Source of the DNA: Nocardioides jiangxiensis
GTDB lineage: Bacteria; Actinomycetota; Actinomycetes; Propionibacteriales; Nocardioidaceae
Reading direction: 5' to 3'
Length of the DNA stretch: 64,000 nucleotides
Assembly (NCBI RefSeq): GCF_030580915.1
Contig: NZ_JAUQTA010000001.1
Coordinates: 186,001-250,000, forward strand
Shown here: positions 34,426 through 42,800 of the stretch, piece by piece
How the letters are laid out: every line of letters begins with the position of its first letter
Numbering within the stretch: position 1 is the stretch's first letter
Program-made: the position numbers and the translations under genes
The notes under the pieces: model-generated
Seen by the model: only the letters and a program-made list of their open reading frames with translations
Told to the model about the DNA's origin: nothing
Database searches by the model: none

Positions 34426-34770
34426 TCAGTCGGCGACTTCGCCGAAGATGCTGATCCGGTCGTCGGCGGTGCCGGCCTGGCCCCTGGTCACCGAGGACAC
34501 GAAGCGGAACTCGTCGCCGACCGTCGGCACGGCCGAGCCCGAGACGCGCTGCCACTGGCCACAGAGCGTGTCGCCCTTCGCACCCTCGAGGTCGGAGACC
34601 GCGTCTGCCTTGAGGCACAGACGGTGTGTCTTCGTGTCGTACGACGAGACGACGGCTGTCGTACGGTCCGGCGAGTCCCAGCCGGTGACCGCGCCGGTCA
34701 GGTAACCGCCCGCGAAGACGATGACGCCCGCGGCGATGACGACGGGGGTCGGAAGGTTCACGTTTCCCAC
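34426..34770 (-). CDS. Hypothetical single-pass membrane or exported protein
   Basis: A 114-residue protein with one hydrophobic helix (TPVVIAAGVIVFAGGYLTGAVTGW, about residues 7-30) and a C-terminal domain carrying two cysteines (HRLCLKADA and DTLCGQWQR) that may form a disulfide outside. No family was recognised. The start is uncertain: GTG at 34770 (five bases after the YihY stop) or GTG at 34812, which would overlap YihY by 37 bases; neither has a good Shine-Dalgarno. Followed closely by DUF389. Confidence 0.6.
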   Translation of the reverse strand: MGNVNLPTPVVIAAGVIVFAGGYLTGAVTGWDSPDRTTAVVSSYDTKTHRLCLKADAVSDLEGAKGDTLCGQWQRVSGSAVPTVGDEFRFVSSVTRGQAGTADDRISIFGEVAD

Positions 34771-34775
34771 GGGCG

Positions 34776-35684
34776 TCAGTCTGGCACGGACCTGTTCGTC
34801 AGGTGTGGCCACACGACGTCGACGGAGGCGTTGACCGCGGCGCCGATGAGCACGGCGATCGAGACGATGTAGAGCCAGATCAGGACCGTGATCGGCGCGG
34901 ACAGCGGGCCGTAGACGCTGGTCGACTCACCCGCCGTGGCGGTGAGGACGGTCCGCAGCAGCCACGAGCCACCGATCCAGCAGACGATCGTGAAGAACGC
35001 TCCCGGCAGGTGGTAGCGCCAGGCCGACCGGGACGGCACGCTCACGTGGTAGAGCGTGGTCAGGAAGCAGACGCAGAGCAGCAGGACCGTCGGCCAGTAG
35101 AGGCTCTCGAGGAAGTCGAGACGCTCGGGGATCCACCGGCGCACGAGCGACGGGCCGGCGACGACGAGCGGGATCGTGACCATGCCGGTGAGCAGGCCGA
35201 GGATGTAGAGCCCGAAGGAGAGCATCCGGGTCCGGATGATTCCCCGCGACCCGCCCAGGCCGTGCATGATCGTGATGGTGTCGACGAAGACGTTGAGCGC
35301 TCGCGAGCCCGACCACAGGGCCAGCACGAAGCCGATCGAGATGACGTCGAGGCGGCCGCCCTTCATGACGATGTCGAACGTCGGGGCGATCACCGCGTTG
35401 ACCGTGCTCTCGGTCATCGCCTGACTGGCCAGGTCGATCACGTCCGTGCGGATCTCCAGCATCTGGGCCGCCGTGAACTCCTTCACGAAGAAGCCGATGG
35501 CGCCGGTCAGCGCGAAGATCAACGGAGGGACGGAGAGCACCGCGAAGAACGCCGCCTCCGCAGCGAGGCCCGTCACACGCCACCGCAGGCACGACGCGAC
35601 CGTCGCGGTGATCAGCCGCCAGAGGCCGTGCCCGACCCGGCGTACGACGCGGCGGAGCAGCTCGAGCAGCTCGTCCGACGTCAT
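34776..35684 (-). CDS. YihY/BrkB family membrane protein
   Basis: A 302-residue protein of the YihY (formerly RNase BN) family with about six membrane helices. Conserved parts are FFAVLSVPPLIFALTGAIGFF near residue 45, DVISIGFVLALWSGSRALNVF near 118, and YGPLSAPITVLIWLYIVSIAVLIGAAVNA near 265. The original RNase BN assignment for this family was an error, and the function is unknown. The ATG at 35684 is used because a -10 box lies seven bases upstream; a TTG nine bases earlier would fall inside it. Confidence 0.88.
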   Translation of the reverse strand: MTSDELLELLRRVVRRVGHGLWRLITATVASCLRWRVTGLAAEAAFFAVLSVPPLIFALTGAIGFFVKEFTAAQMLEIRTDVIDLASQAMTESTVNAVIAPTFDIVMKGGRLDVISIGFVLALWSGSRALNVFVDTITIMHGLGGSRGIIRTRMLSFGLYILGLLTGMVTIPLVVAGPSLVRRWIPERLDFLESLYWPTVLLLCVCFLTTLYHVSVPSRSAWRYHLPGAFFTIVCWIGGSWLLRTVLTATAGESTSVYGPLSAPITVLIWLYIVSIAVLIGAAVNASVDVVWPHLTNRSVPD

Positions 35685-35691
35685 GGGGATC

Positions 35692-35697
35692 AACCTA
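35692..35697 (-). promoter_or_regulatory. Candidate -10 box of YihY gene (leaderless type)
   Basis: TAGGTT on the minus strand, seven bases before the ATG at 35684. Confidence 0.4.
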
Positions 35698-35733
35698 GCG
35701 ACGCCGCCGGGTGAGCAGCCGTCGGAACGGCGA

Positions 35734-35773
35734 GTGTCGGCGTATCGAGATCCACGTCTCGATACGCCGACAC
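35734..35773. repeat. Perfect 17-bp inverted repeat between yihY-like gene and dctA
   Basis: GTGTCGGCGTATCGAGA (35734-35750) and its exact complement (35757-35773) around a 6-base loop. It has no T-tract. It lies 22 bases after the dctA stop, so it may end that transcript, but its sequence also resembles the 22-bp repeat family at 62542 in the order CGTCTCGA...CGCC/CGG...ACAC. Confidence 0.8.
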
Positions 35774-35794
35774 AGGCGTGGTGCGCGGCAGGGG

Positions 35795-37165
35795 TCAGGC
35801 GGTGGCGTGCTCCCGCGGCGCCGGGACGCTGACCGGTGCCACGACCTCGCCGTGTCCGTCGTCGACCATGCTCGACTCGTCGAACGGATCGGCGCCCGAG
35901 AGTGCGCGGTCCAGCTGTCCCCGGTCGATGCCACCGGTCCAGCCTGCGACGAGCACCGTGGCGACGGCGTTGCCGGCGAAGTTCGTCAGCGCACGCGCCT
36001 CCGACATGAAGCGGTCGATGCCGACGATCAGTCCGACGCCGTCGAGCAGCTCCGGACGGTGCGACGACAGGCCGCCGGCGAGGGTCGCCATGCCGGCACC
36101 CGTCACGCCGGCCGCGCCCTTGGAGGCGACCATCATGAAGAGCAGCAGCGAGACCTGCTCGCCGATCGAGAGCGGGTCGCCCATCGCGGAGGCGATGAAG
36201 AGCGAGGCCATCGTCAGGTAGATGGCGGTGCCGTCGAGGTTGAAGGAGTAACCGGTCGGGACGACCACGCCGACGGTGGGCCGGTCGATGCCTGCGTGCT
36301 CCATCTTGGCGATCAGGCGCGGCAGGGCAGACTCCGACGACGACGTCGACAGGATCAGCAGGAACTCACGGCCCAGGTAGCGCAGCAGGCTGAAGAGGTT
36401 CACGCCGGCGGCGACCCGCAGGATGGTGCCGAGGACGACGAACACGAAGAGCGCGCAGGTGATGTAGAAGCCGACCATCAGGACGGCGAGGCTCTTCAGC
36501 GCGTCGACGCCGGTCTCCCCGATGACGGCGGCCATGGCGCCGAACGCGCCGACCGGCGCCGCCCACATGATCATCGACAGGACGCGGAAGACGAGTCGCT
36601 GGACGTGGCCGACGCCACGCAGCACCGGCTCCCCCGCGGTGCCCATCGCCTGGAGCGCGAAGCCCACGAGCAGGGCGACCAGGAGCGTCTGCAGCACCTC
36701 TCCGGAGGTGAGGCCACCGAGGAGCGAGGTCGGGATGATGCCGAGGAGGAAGTCGGCGGTGGTGGCGTGCGCGCCCTCGGCCAGCCCGCTGCCGGCCTCC
36801 GCGGTCGCGGAGGTGATGTGCAGGCCGCTGCCCGGGTGGAGCAGGTTGCCGACCACCAGGCCGATGCCCAGGGCGACGGTCGACATCACCATGAAGTAGC
36901 CGAGCGCGAGCCCGCCGACGCGGCCGACCTTGGCCGCGCTGCGCACCGAGCCGACGCCGAGGACGATCGTGCAGAAGATGACCGGCTGGATCATCATCTT
37001 GATCAGCGCGACGAAGGCCTGGCCGAGCGGCTTGAGCTGCACGGCGGCGTCCGGCGCGAGGATGCCCACGGCGATGCCGAGGGCGACCGCGCCGATCACG
37101 GCGAGGTAGAGGTAGTGGGTGCGGTCCTTGCGGCGGTTGGTCGCCTGACCGGTGCTGTCGCTCAT
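35795..37165 (-). CDS. dctA: Dicarboxylate/cation symporter DctA-like (DAACS family)
   Basis: A 456-residue transporter of the DAACS family (C4-dicarboxylates or acidic amino acids). Recognisable segments are FVALIKMMIQPVIFCTIVLGV near residue 48, the serine-rich reentrant loop LILSTSSSESALPRLIAKME near 260, and the GYSFNLDGTAIYLTMA motif near 300 with N and D for Na+/substrate. The C-terminal FAGNAVATVLVAGW helix completes the fold. GGAGGA precedes the ATG at 37165. It is divergent from a sensor kinase of the dicarboxylate/citrate group, which likely controls it. Confidence 0.93.
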   Translation of the reverse strand: MSDSTGQATNRRKDRTHYLYLAVIGAVALGIAVGILAPDAAVQLKPLGQAFVALIKMMIQPVIFCTIVLGVGSVRSAAKVGRVGGLALGYFMVMSTVALGIGLVVGNLLHPGSGLHITSATAEAGSGLAEGAHATTADFLLGIIPTSLLGGLTSGEVLQTLLVALLVGFALQAMGTAGEPVLRGVGHVQRLVFRVLSMIMWAAPVGAFGAMAAVIGETGVDALKSLAVLMVGFYITCALFVFVVLGTILRVAAGVNLFSLLRYLGREFLLILSTSSSESALPRLIAKMEHAGIDRPTVGVVVPTGYSFNLDGTAIYLTMASLFIASAMGDPLSIGEQVSLLLFMMVASKGAAGVTGAGMATLAGGLSSHRPELLDGVGLIVGIDRFMSEARALTNFAGNAVATVLVAGWTGGIDRGQLDRALSGADPFDESSMVDDGHGEVVAPVSVPAPREHATA

Positions 37166-37220
37166 CAGTTCCTCCAGCGGTGTGCGGGACCCTCCCGACC
37201 CGCTCATGCTGTCCAGTCGT

Positions 37221-37255
37221 GTGACGACCGTCACCGTTCTGTTCACAGAGTTCAC
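37221..37255. promoter_or_regulatory. Candidate operator in the dctA/sensor kinase intergenic region
   Basis: Palindrome GTGAC-GACC-GTCAC (37221-37234) and a direct repeat GTTCAC (37241-37246 and 37250-37255) lie between the divergent starts. They are candidate sites for the response regulator at 38870. Binding is inferred. Confidence 0.35.
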
Positions 37256-37295
37256 GCCGCTGCACGTGCGGCCCGGAACGTGCAGAATCACCGGC

Positions 37296-38873
37296 ATGGC
37301 CCGTCCCCGGCGCGACAGCTCCGTCGCGCGGCAGATCCTGCTGCTCCAGCTGCTCCTGGTGACGGCGCTCGTTGCCGCGGCGCTCGGCCTGGCGGCGTAC
37401 GACGCACGGGGCGACGTCCGCGCGCAGGCCCGCCAGGACGCGCTGGCCGTGGCCCTGACCGTGGCCGACTCCCCCGCGGTGCTCGCCGCGCTGCGCTCCC
37501 CCGACCCCTCGCAGGCACTGCAGCCCTACGCCGAGGAGGTCCGGCGCGACACCGCCACCGACTTCGTCGTCGTCATGGGCCTCGACCGGACCCGCTACAC
37601 GCACCCCGACCCGGCACAGATCGGCAGGAAGTTCGTCGGCGACCTCGGCACGGCACCGGAGGGCACGCCGTTCACGCAGCAGTACAAGGGCACCCTGGGC
37701 CCCTCCGTGCGCGCCGTCGTCCCGGTGATGGACGGCGACCGGGTCGTCGCCCTCGTGTCGTGTGGCATCACGCTCGACCGGATCCACCACCAGCTGGTGG
37801 GCGCGCTGTTGCCGCTGGGCATCGCGGGAGCGGTGGTGCTCCTGGCCGGCGCAGGCGGCGCCTTCCTCGTCAACCGGCGCCTGCGTCGCCAGACGCACGG
37901 GATGGGGGCCGACGAGATCACGCGCATGTACGAGTACTACGACGCGGTGCTCCATGCGGTGCGCGAGGGCCTCGTGCTCGTCGACACCCACGACCGGGTG
38001 CAGCTGGTGAACGACGAGGCTCGCCGTCTCCTGGGCCTCCCCGACGAGGTCGCGGGCAGGTCCATCCACGAGCTCGGCCTGCCGCCCGGCCTGAGCACGG
38101 CAGCGGTCGACGACAGCGCCGCCGCCGACGACATCTACGTCACCGACCGCAACGTGCTCGTCGTCAGCTCCTCGCCCGCCGTCTGGCGCGGTCGCACCGT
38201 CGGCTCCGTCGTCTCGCTGCGCGACCGCACGGAGCTGCAGGACGTGGCCGGCGAGCTCGACCTGGTCCGCGGCCTGACCGACTCGCTCCGGGCCCAGAAC
38301 CACGAGGCGGCCAACCGCCTGCACGCCGTGGTCTCCCTGATCGAGATGGGCCAGCCGGAGGAGGCCGTCGACTTCGCCATCGGAGAGCTCCAGGTGGCGC
38401 AGCTGCTCACGGACCGGATGACCGCCTCCATCGAGGAGCCGGTCCTCGCCGCCCTGCTGCTCGGCAAGAGCGCGGAGGCGGCCGAACGCGGCGTCGCCCT
38501 CGAGGTCGAGGGGCGGCTGGTCGTCGCCGACCTGCCCCTGACCCCGCGGGAGCTGCTGACCCTCGTCGGCAACCTCGTCGACAACGCCCTCGACGCGGCG
38601 GCGGGCTCCGACGTACGCCGGGTGCGCGTCGCCTTCGAGCACACGGCGGACCGGCTCGAGGTCGTCGTCGACGACAGCGGCCCGGGCGTGTCCGCTGCGG
38701 ATGCCGACCGGATCCTCGAGCGCGGCTGGTCCAGCAAGGCCGCCTCGGGTCGTGGCGTCGGGCTGGCCCTCGTGGCCCAGCTCGTCCGTCGCCACGGCGG
38801 GTCCGTCAGCGTGGAGTCGGCGCCGCTCGGGGGCGCGCGGTTCCGCGTGACCTTCCCCCTGGAGCAGCCATGA
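37296..38873 (+). CDS. Sensor histidine kinase, CitA/DcuS type
   Basis: A 525-residue membrane sensor. It has a first helix (about 16-36), an extracytoplasmic Cache/PAS-like domain (about 40-175, with YTHPDPAQIGRKFVGD), a second helix (about 178-202), a cytoplasmic PAS (about 215-300) and a kinase core. The phosphorylation site is the His of QNHEAANRLHAVVSL, the short H-box typical of CitA/DcuS kinases. ATPase boxes are VGNLVDNALDAA, DDSGPGV and GRGVGLALV. It should sense external C4-dicarboxylate or citrate and phosphorylate the next gene's product, whose ATG overlaps its stop (ATGA). Divergent from dctA. Confidence 0.92.
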   Translation: MARPRRDSSVARQILLLQLLLVTALVAAALGLAAYDARGDVRAQARQDALAVALTVADSPAVLAALRSPDPSQALQPYAEEVRRDTATDFVVVMGLDRTRYTHPDPAQIGRKFVGDLGTAPEGTPFTQQYKGTLGPSVRAVVPVMDGDRVVALVSCGITLDRIHHQLVGALLPLGIAGAVVLLAGAGGAFLVNRRLRRQTHGMGADEITRMYEYYDAVLHAVREGLVLVDTHDRVQLVNDEARRLLGLPDEVAGRSIHELGLPPGLSTAAVDDSAAADDIYVTDRNVLVVSSSPAVWRGRTVGSVVSLRDRTELQDVAGELDLVRGLTDSLRAQNHEAANRLHAVVSLIEMGQPEEAVDFAIGELQVAQLLTDRMTASIEEPVLAALLLGKSAEAAERGVALEVEGRLVVADLPLTPRELLTLVGNLVDNALDAAAGSDVRRVRVAFEHTADRLEVVVDDSGPGVSAADADRILERGWSSKAASGRGVGLALVAQLVRRHGGSVSVESAPLGGARFRVTFPLEQP

Positions 38874-39550
38874 GCATCCGCGTGCTCGTCGTCGAGGACG
38901 AGGAGATCGCAGCCCGCGCCCACGCGGCGTACACCGACCGGGTCGCGGGCTTCGAGACGGCAGGCGTCGCACGCTCGGCGGGCGAGGCGCTCCGGCTCCT
39001 GTCCGCTGACCCCGGCATCCAGCTGGTCCTGCTCGACATGCACCTGCCGGACGGCCACGGGCTCGGCCTCGTCCAGCGGCTCCGCGCCGCCGGCCACCTC
39101 TGCGACGTCATCGCGGTGACCTCGGCTCGTGACGCCGACGTGGTGCGGGCGGCGGTCGCCCAGGGCGTCGTGCAGTACCTGCTGAAGCCCTTCACGTTCG
39201 CGACCTTCCGCGACAAGCTCGAGCAGTACGCCGCCTACCGCGCGCAGCTCACCTCCACCGGAGGCCAGGTCGCCCAGCACGACGTCGACGCGATGTTCGG
39301 TGCGCTCCGGGCACGCGGTGCCAGTGCACCCCTGCCCAAGGGCATGTCGGCCGAGTCGCTCCGGGAGGTGTCCGATGCCCTCCGCTCGGCAGGCCAGGCG
39401 ATGTCTGCCTCGGAGGTGGCGGCCGAGATCGGCGCCTCACGGGTGACCGCGCGGCGCTACCTCGAGCACCTCGCCGACACGGGCTCCGTCGAGCGCACGC
39501 CACGCTATGGCGGCGCGGGCCGCCCCGAGGTGGCCTACCGCTGGCGCTGA
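38870..39550 (+). CDS. Response regulator, CitB/DcuR type
   Basis: A 226-residue regulator. The receiver domain occupies about 1-120, with VVEDEEIAARAH, the phosphoacceptor Asp in LLDMHLPDGHG near residue 54 and the conserved lysine in YLLKPFTF near 105. The C-terminal half (about 150-226) is a winged or simple helix-turn-helix (SASEVAAEIGASRVTARRYLEHLADTGSVER). It is translationally coupled to the sensor kinase. It probably controls the divergent dctA gene. Confidence 0.92.
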   Translation: MSIRVLVVEDEEIAARAHAAYTDRVAGFETAGVARSAGEALRLLSADPGIQLVLLDMHLPDGHGLGLVQRLRAAGHLCDVIAVTSARDADVVRAAVAQGVVQYLLKPFTFATFRDKLEQYAAYRAQLTSTGGQVAQHDVDAMFGALRARGASAPLPKGMSAESLREVSDALRSAGQAMSASEVAAEIGASRVTARRYLEHLADTGSVERTPRYGGAGRPEVAYRWR

Positions 39551-39558
39551 GACGGCGA

Positions 39559-39589
39559 AGGGCGCCCCGCTGGACCAGCGGGACGCCCT
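39559..39589. terminator. Bidirectional terminator between response regulator and glyA
   Basis: Near-perfect stem AGGGCG-CCCGCTG / CAGCGGG-CGCCCT with one internal mismatch, between convergent stop codons. Confidence 0.7.
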
Positions 39590-39612
39590 CGGCCGTGAGC
39601 AGATGACGCGGC

Positions 39613-41055
39613 TCAGGCCAGGTCGAGGCCCGGGTAGAGCGGGTGCTTGTCGAGCATCTCGGCCGACGCGGCGCGGGTCTTGTCCGCGACGCCGTCCGCG
39701 AGCTTGTACGTCGCCTTCGAGGAGCCGCCGTCCTTGGTGACACCGGGGGTGGTGTTCTGCAGGACGTTGACGACCAGGTCGGCGACGTTGTCGAACTCGT
39801 CGTGACCGAAGCCGCGGGTCGTCAGCGCCGGCGTGCCGAAGCGGATGCCCGAGGTGTACCAGGCACCGTTGGGGTCGGCCGGGACGGAGTTGCGGTTGGT
39901 GACGACACCGGCGTCGAGCAGGGCCTGCTCGGCCTGGCGGCCGGTCAGTCCGAAGCTGGTGACGTCGAGCAGGACCAGGTGGTTGTCCGTGCCGCCGGTG
40001 ACGAGCTTGGCTCCACGCTTGAGGAAGCCGTCGGCGAGCGACTTGGCGTTGTCGGCGACGTTCTGCGCGTAGGTCTGGAAGGACTCGGTCTTCGCCTCGG
40101 CGAGCGCGACGGCCTTCGCGGCCATCACGTGCGAGAGCGGGCCGCCGAGGACCATCGGGCAGCCACGGTCGACGTTGGCGGCGTACTCCTTGGTGGCGAG
40201 GATCAGACCACCGCGCGGGCCGCGCAGCGACTTGTGCGTCGTGGTGGTCACGACGTCGGCGAACGGCACCGGGTTCTCGTCACCGGTGAAGACCTTGCCC
40301 GCGACCAGGCCCGCGAAGTGCGCCATGTCGACCATGAGGGTCGCGCCGACCTCGTCCGCGATCTCGCGCATCTTCGCGAAGTTCACGCGACGCGGGTACG
40401 CCGAGTAGCCCGCGACCAGGATGAGCGGCTTGAACTCCTTGGCCTTGGCACGCAGCGCGTCGTAGTCGATGAGGCCCGTGACCGGGTCGGTGCCGTACTG
40501 GTTCTGGTGGAACATCTTGCCCGAGATGTTCGGGCGGAAGCCGTGGGTCAGGTGACCACCGGCGTCCAGGCTCATGCCGAGCAGGCGCTGGTTGCCGAGC
40601 TCGTGGCGCAGCTTCTCCCAGTCCGCCTCGGTGAGGTCGTTCATGTTCTTGACGCCGGCGTTCTCGAGCCACGGGCCCTCGACGCGCTGGGCGAGGATCG
40701 CCCAGTACGCGGTCAGGTTCGCGTCGATGCCGGAGTGCGGCTGCGCGTAGGCGTACTCGGCGCCGAAGAGCTCCTTGGCGTGCTCGGCGGCGAGGGTCTC
40801 GACGGTGTCGACGTTCTGGCAGCCGGCGTAGAAGCGGTGACCGACCGTGCCCTCGGCGTACTTGTCGGAGAACCAGGTGCCCATGGTGAGGAGGACAGCC
40901 GGGCTGGCGTAGTTCTCCGAGGCGATGAGCTTCAGCGACGCACGCTGGTCCTCGAGCTCCTTGCGGGTCGCCTCGGCGACGCGCGGCTCGACGGAGGCGA
41001 TCACGTCGAGGGCCTGCTTGTAGGCGGAGCTGGTGAGAGCAGAGAGATCGGTCAT
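39613..41055 (-). CDS. glyA: Serine hydroxymethyltransferase
   Basis: A 480-residue PLP enzyme that interconverts serine and glycine with tetrahydrofolate, supplying one-carbon units. It carries [36 protein letters not shown] near residues 45-80, the PLP lysine in [14 protein letters not shown] at about 275 and a normal C-terminal domain. It is some 60 residues longer than the E. coli type because of an insertion (about 125-190). This long form is known in actinobacteria. ATG at 41055 with a -10-like box upstream. Divergent from an FAD oxidoreductase. Confidence 0.96.
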   Translation of the reverse strand: MTDLSALTSSAYKQALDVIASVEPRVAEATRKELEDQRASLKLIASENYASPAVLLTMGTWFSDKYAEGTVGHRFYAGCQNVDTVETLAAEHAKELFGAEYAYAQPHSGIDANLTAYWAILAQRVEGPWLENAGVKNMNDLTEADWEKLRHELGNQRLLGMSLDAGGHLTHGFRPNISGKMFHQNQYGTDPVTGLIDYDALRAKAKEFKPLILVAGYSAYPRRVNFAKMREIADEVGATLMVDMAHFAGLVAGKVFTGDENPVPFADVVTTTTHKSLRGPRGGLILATKEYAANVDRGCPMVLGGPLSHVMAAKAVALAEAKTESFQTYAQNVADNAKSLADGFLKRGAKLVTGGTDNHLVLLDVTSFGLTGRQAEQALLDAGVVTNRNSVPADPNGAWYTSGIRFGTPALTTRGFGHDEFDNVADLVVNVLQNTTPGVTKDGGSSKATYKLADGVADKTRAASAEMLDKHPLYPGLDLA

Positions 41056-41062
41056 GTCGCAG

Positions 41063-41068
41063 ATCCTA
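41063..41068 (-). promoter_or_regulatory. Candidate -10 box of glyA (leaderless type)
   Basis: TAGGAT on the minus strand, seven bases before the ATG at 41055. Confidence 0.45.
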
Positions 41069-41203
41069 GTGAGATCTGCGGGCTGGTCCTGCATCGTCCG
41101 CAACCCCAGTGCCGCCCTCCAGTCTTCCCACCGGCCCGTTGCCGGCCCCACGTCCGGGGCAGGACGCTCGAATTCCCGTCGCGTCCCCCGAGAAGGCAGC
41201 GCC

Positions 41204-42574
41204 ATGACCGAGACCACCGAGCACCGCTTCAGCGGAGAGACACTCACCCCGGAGAGCGCGGGGTACGACGCGGCGCGCAGCGTCTTCAACGGGCTGGTCG
41301 ACCGCCGCCCCCAGCGGATCATGCGGTGCTCCTCGGCCGAGCAGGTCGCCGCGGCGATCGCATCAGCCCGCGCGGACGGCCTCCCCCTCAGCGTGTACGG
41401 CGGAGGCCACGGTGTCACCGGTTCCGCGGTCGTCGACGGAGGCGTGTGCGTCGACCTGCGCGGGATCGACCACGTGGTCGTCGACGCCGACGCCCGCACC
41501 GCCCGCGTCGGCGGCGGAGCGACCTGGGGCGCCTTCGACGCCGCCACCCAGGAGCACGGACTGGCGGTCACGGGAGGCCGGGTCTCCACGACGGGGGTCG
41601 GGGGACTCACCCTCGGCTCGGGGAGCGGCTGGCTGGAGCGCGCCTTCGGGTTCGTCTGCGACAACCTCGTGTCGGCCCGGGTGGTCACGACGGACAGCCG
41701 CATCGTCACCGCCAGCGAGTCGGAGAACCCCGACCTCTTCTGGGCGCTGCGTGGCGGCGGCGGCAACTTCGGGGTGGTCACGGAGTTCACCCTGCGCCTG
41801 CACCCGCTCGGCCCGATCGTGTTCGGCGGAATGCTGCTCTACCCGGGCTTCATGGCCGTCGACGTGCTCCGGAACTGGCGCGACTACATGCTCACCGCAC
41901 CCGACGCGGTCGGCTCCGGAGTCGCCCTCATCACGGCGCCTCCGGCGGAGTTCGTGCCCGAGCCGGCACGCGGCCAGCCGTGCGTCGGCGTCGTCATCGC
42001 GTACGCCGGTGACCCGGACGAGGCACCGGCGGTGCTCGCCCCGCTGCTCGAGTTCGGCCCGCCAGCGGCCAACCTCTGCCAGCCGATGCCGTACGTCGCC
42101 GTCCAGCAGCTGCTCGACCCACCGAACCCGAAGGGGATGCACAACTACTGGACCGGCGACTTCCTGACGGAGTTCCCGGACGAGGCGGTCGAGGCCTGGG
42201 TGGAGCACGGCTTCCCGCCCGTCTCGCCCCTGACGCAGCTGATCGTCGTCGCCGGCGGCGGGGCGATCGCTCGGGTCGACGACGACGCGACGGCCTTCGG
42301 CAACCGCCAGTCGCCCTTCAACCTCCACATGCTCGGCATGTGGCCGCCCGACCCCGCCCAGGACGAGCAGAACATCAGCCACATCCGCGCGCTGTCGGCG
42401 GCCATGAAGCCGTGGTCCACCGGCAGCGTCTACCTGAACTTCATCGGTGACGAGGGACTGACGCGCGTGGAGTCGGCGTACGGGCCGGAGAAGTACGCGC
42501 GGCTTCGCGGGATCAAGCGCACGTGGGACCCTGACAACGTCTTCCGGCACAACCAGAACATCCCGCCCGCCTGA
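41204..42574 (+). CDS. FAD-binding oxidoreductase, berberine bridge enzyme-like
   Basis: A 456-residue flavoprotein of the PCMH/VAO fold. The N-terminal FAD-binding domain (about 30-215) includes [13 protein letters not shown] near 66, whose histidine could carry the 8-alpha covalent FAD link, and [23 protein letters not shown] near 130-152, with a cysteine close to where bicovalent enzymes attach FAD. The C-terminal BBE motif is [26 protein letters not shown]. It oxidises alcohols, sugars or alkaloid-like substrates; the real one is unknown. ATG at 41204 with AGAAGG upstream. Divergent from glyA. No signal peptide, so cytosolic. Confidence 0.88.
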   Translation: MTETTEHRFSGETLTPESAGYDAARSVFNGLVDRRPQRIMRCSSAEQVAAAIASARADGLPLSVYGGGHGVTGSAVVDGGVCVDLRGIDHVVVDADARTARVGGGATWGAFDAATQEHGLAVTGGRVSTTGVGGLTLGSGSGWLERAFGFVCDNLVSARVVTTDSRIVTASESENPDLFWALRGGGGNFGVVTEFTLRLHPLGPIVFGGMLLYPGFMAVDVLRNWRDYMLTAPDAVGSGVALITAPPAEFVPEPARGQPCVGVVIAYAGDPDEAPAVLAPLLEFGPPAANLCQPMPYVAVQQLLDPPNPKGMHNYWTGDFLTEFPDEAVEAWVEHGFPPVSPLTQLIVVAGGGAIARVDDDATAFGNRQSPFNLHMLGMWPPDPAQDEQNISHIRALSAAMKPWSTGSVYLNFIGDEGLTRVESAYGPEKYARLRGIKRTWDPDNVFRHNQNIPPA

Positions 42575-42800
42575 GGGCCCCGCCTGGTTGCCGAGGCCAG
42601 CCATCGTGTCTGGTCCGTCACACGCGTCGCCGCGATGAACGGGAAACGACCGCACGGTGTCTCGGATCACGGACTTCTTGTCCACATCACGAGATTTCGG
42701 CTTGTGACGGGGGTGTCCGCAACGTGAGACTTGCCCGCGTCAATGTTGGACCGGCGCTCGCCCGGGTCCGCATTCCCGTTGCCCCGTTCGAAGGACATCG
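42575..42800. other. Intergenic region upstream of the sulfite reductase operon
   Basis: A 226-base gap with no supported open reading frame or RNA gene. It must contain the sulfur operon promoter. A GA-rich Shine-Dalgarno-like GAAGGA lies just before the ATG at 42801. Nothing matching a SAM riboswitch or a convincing promoter was found by eye. Confidence 0.4.

Noticed and set aside
34776-35684. YihY-like protein as ribonuclease BN
   Set aside because: That assignment was an error for the family; the protein is a membrane protein with no nuclease motif.
35711-38869. Very long plus-strand frame joined to the response regulator
   Set aside because: Only the last 226 codons (from 38870) encode a recognisable protein; the rest is antisense to dctA or out of frame with the kinase.
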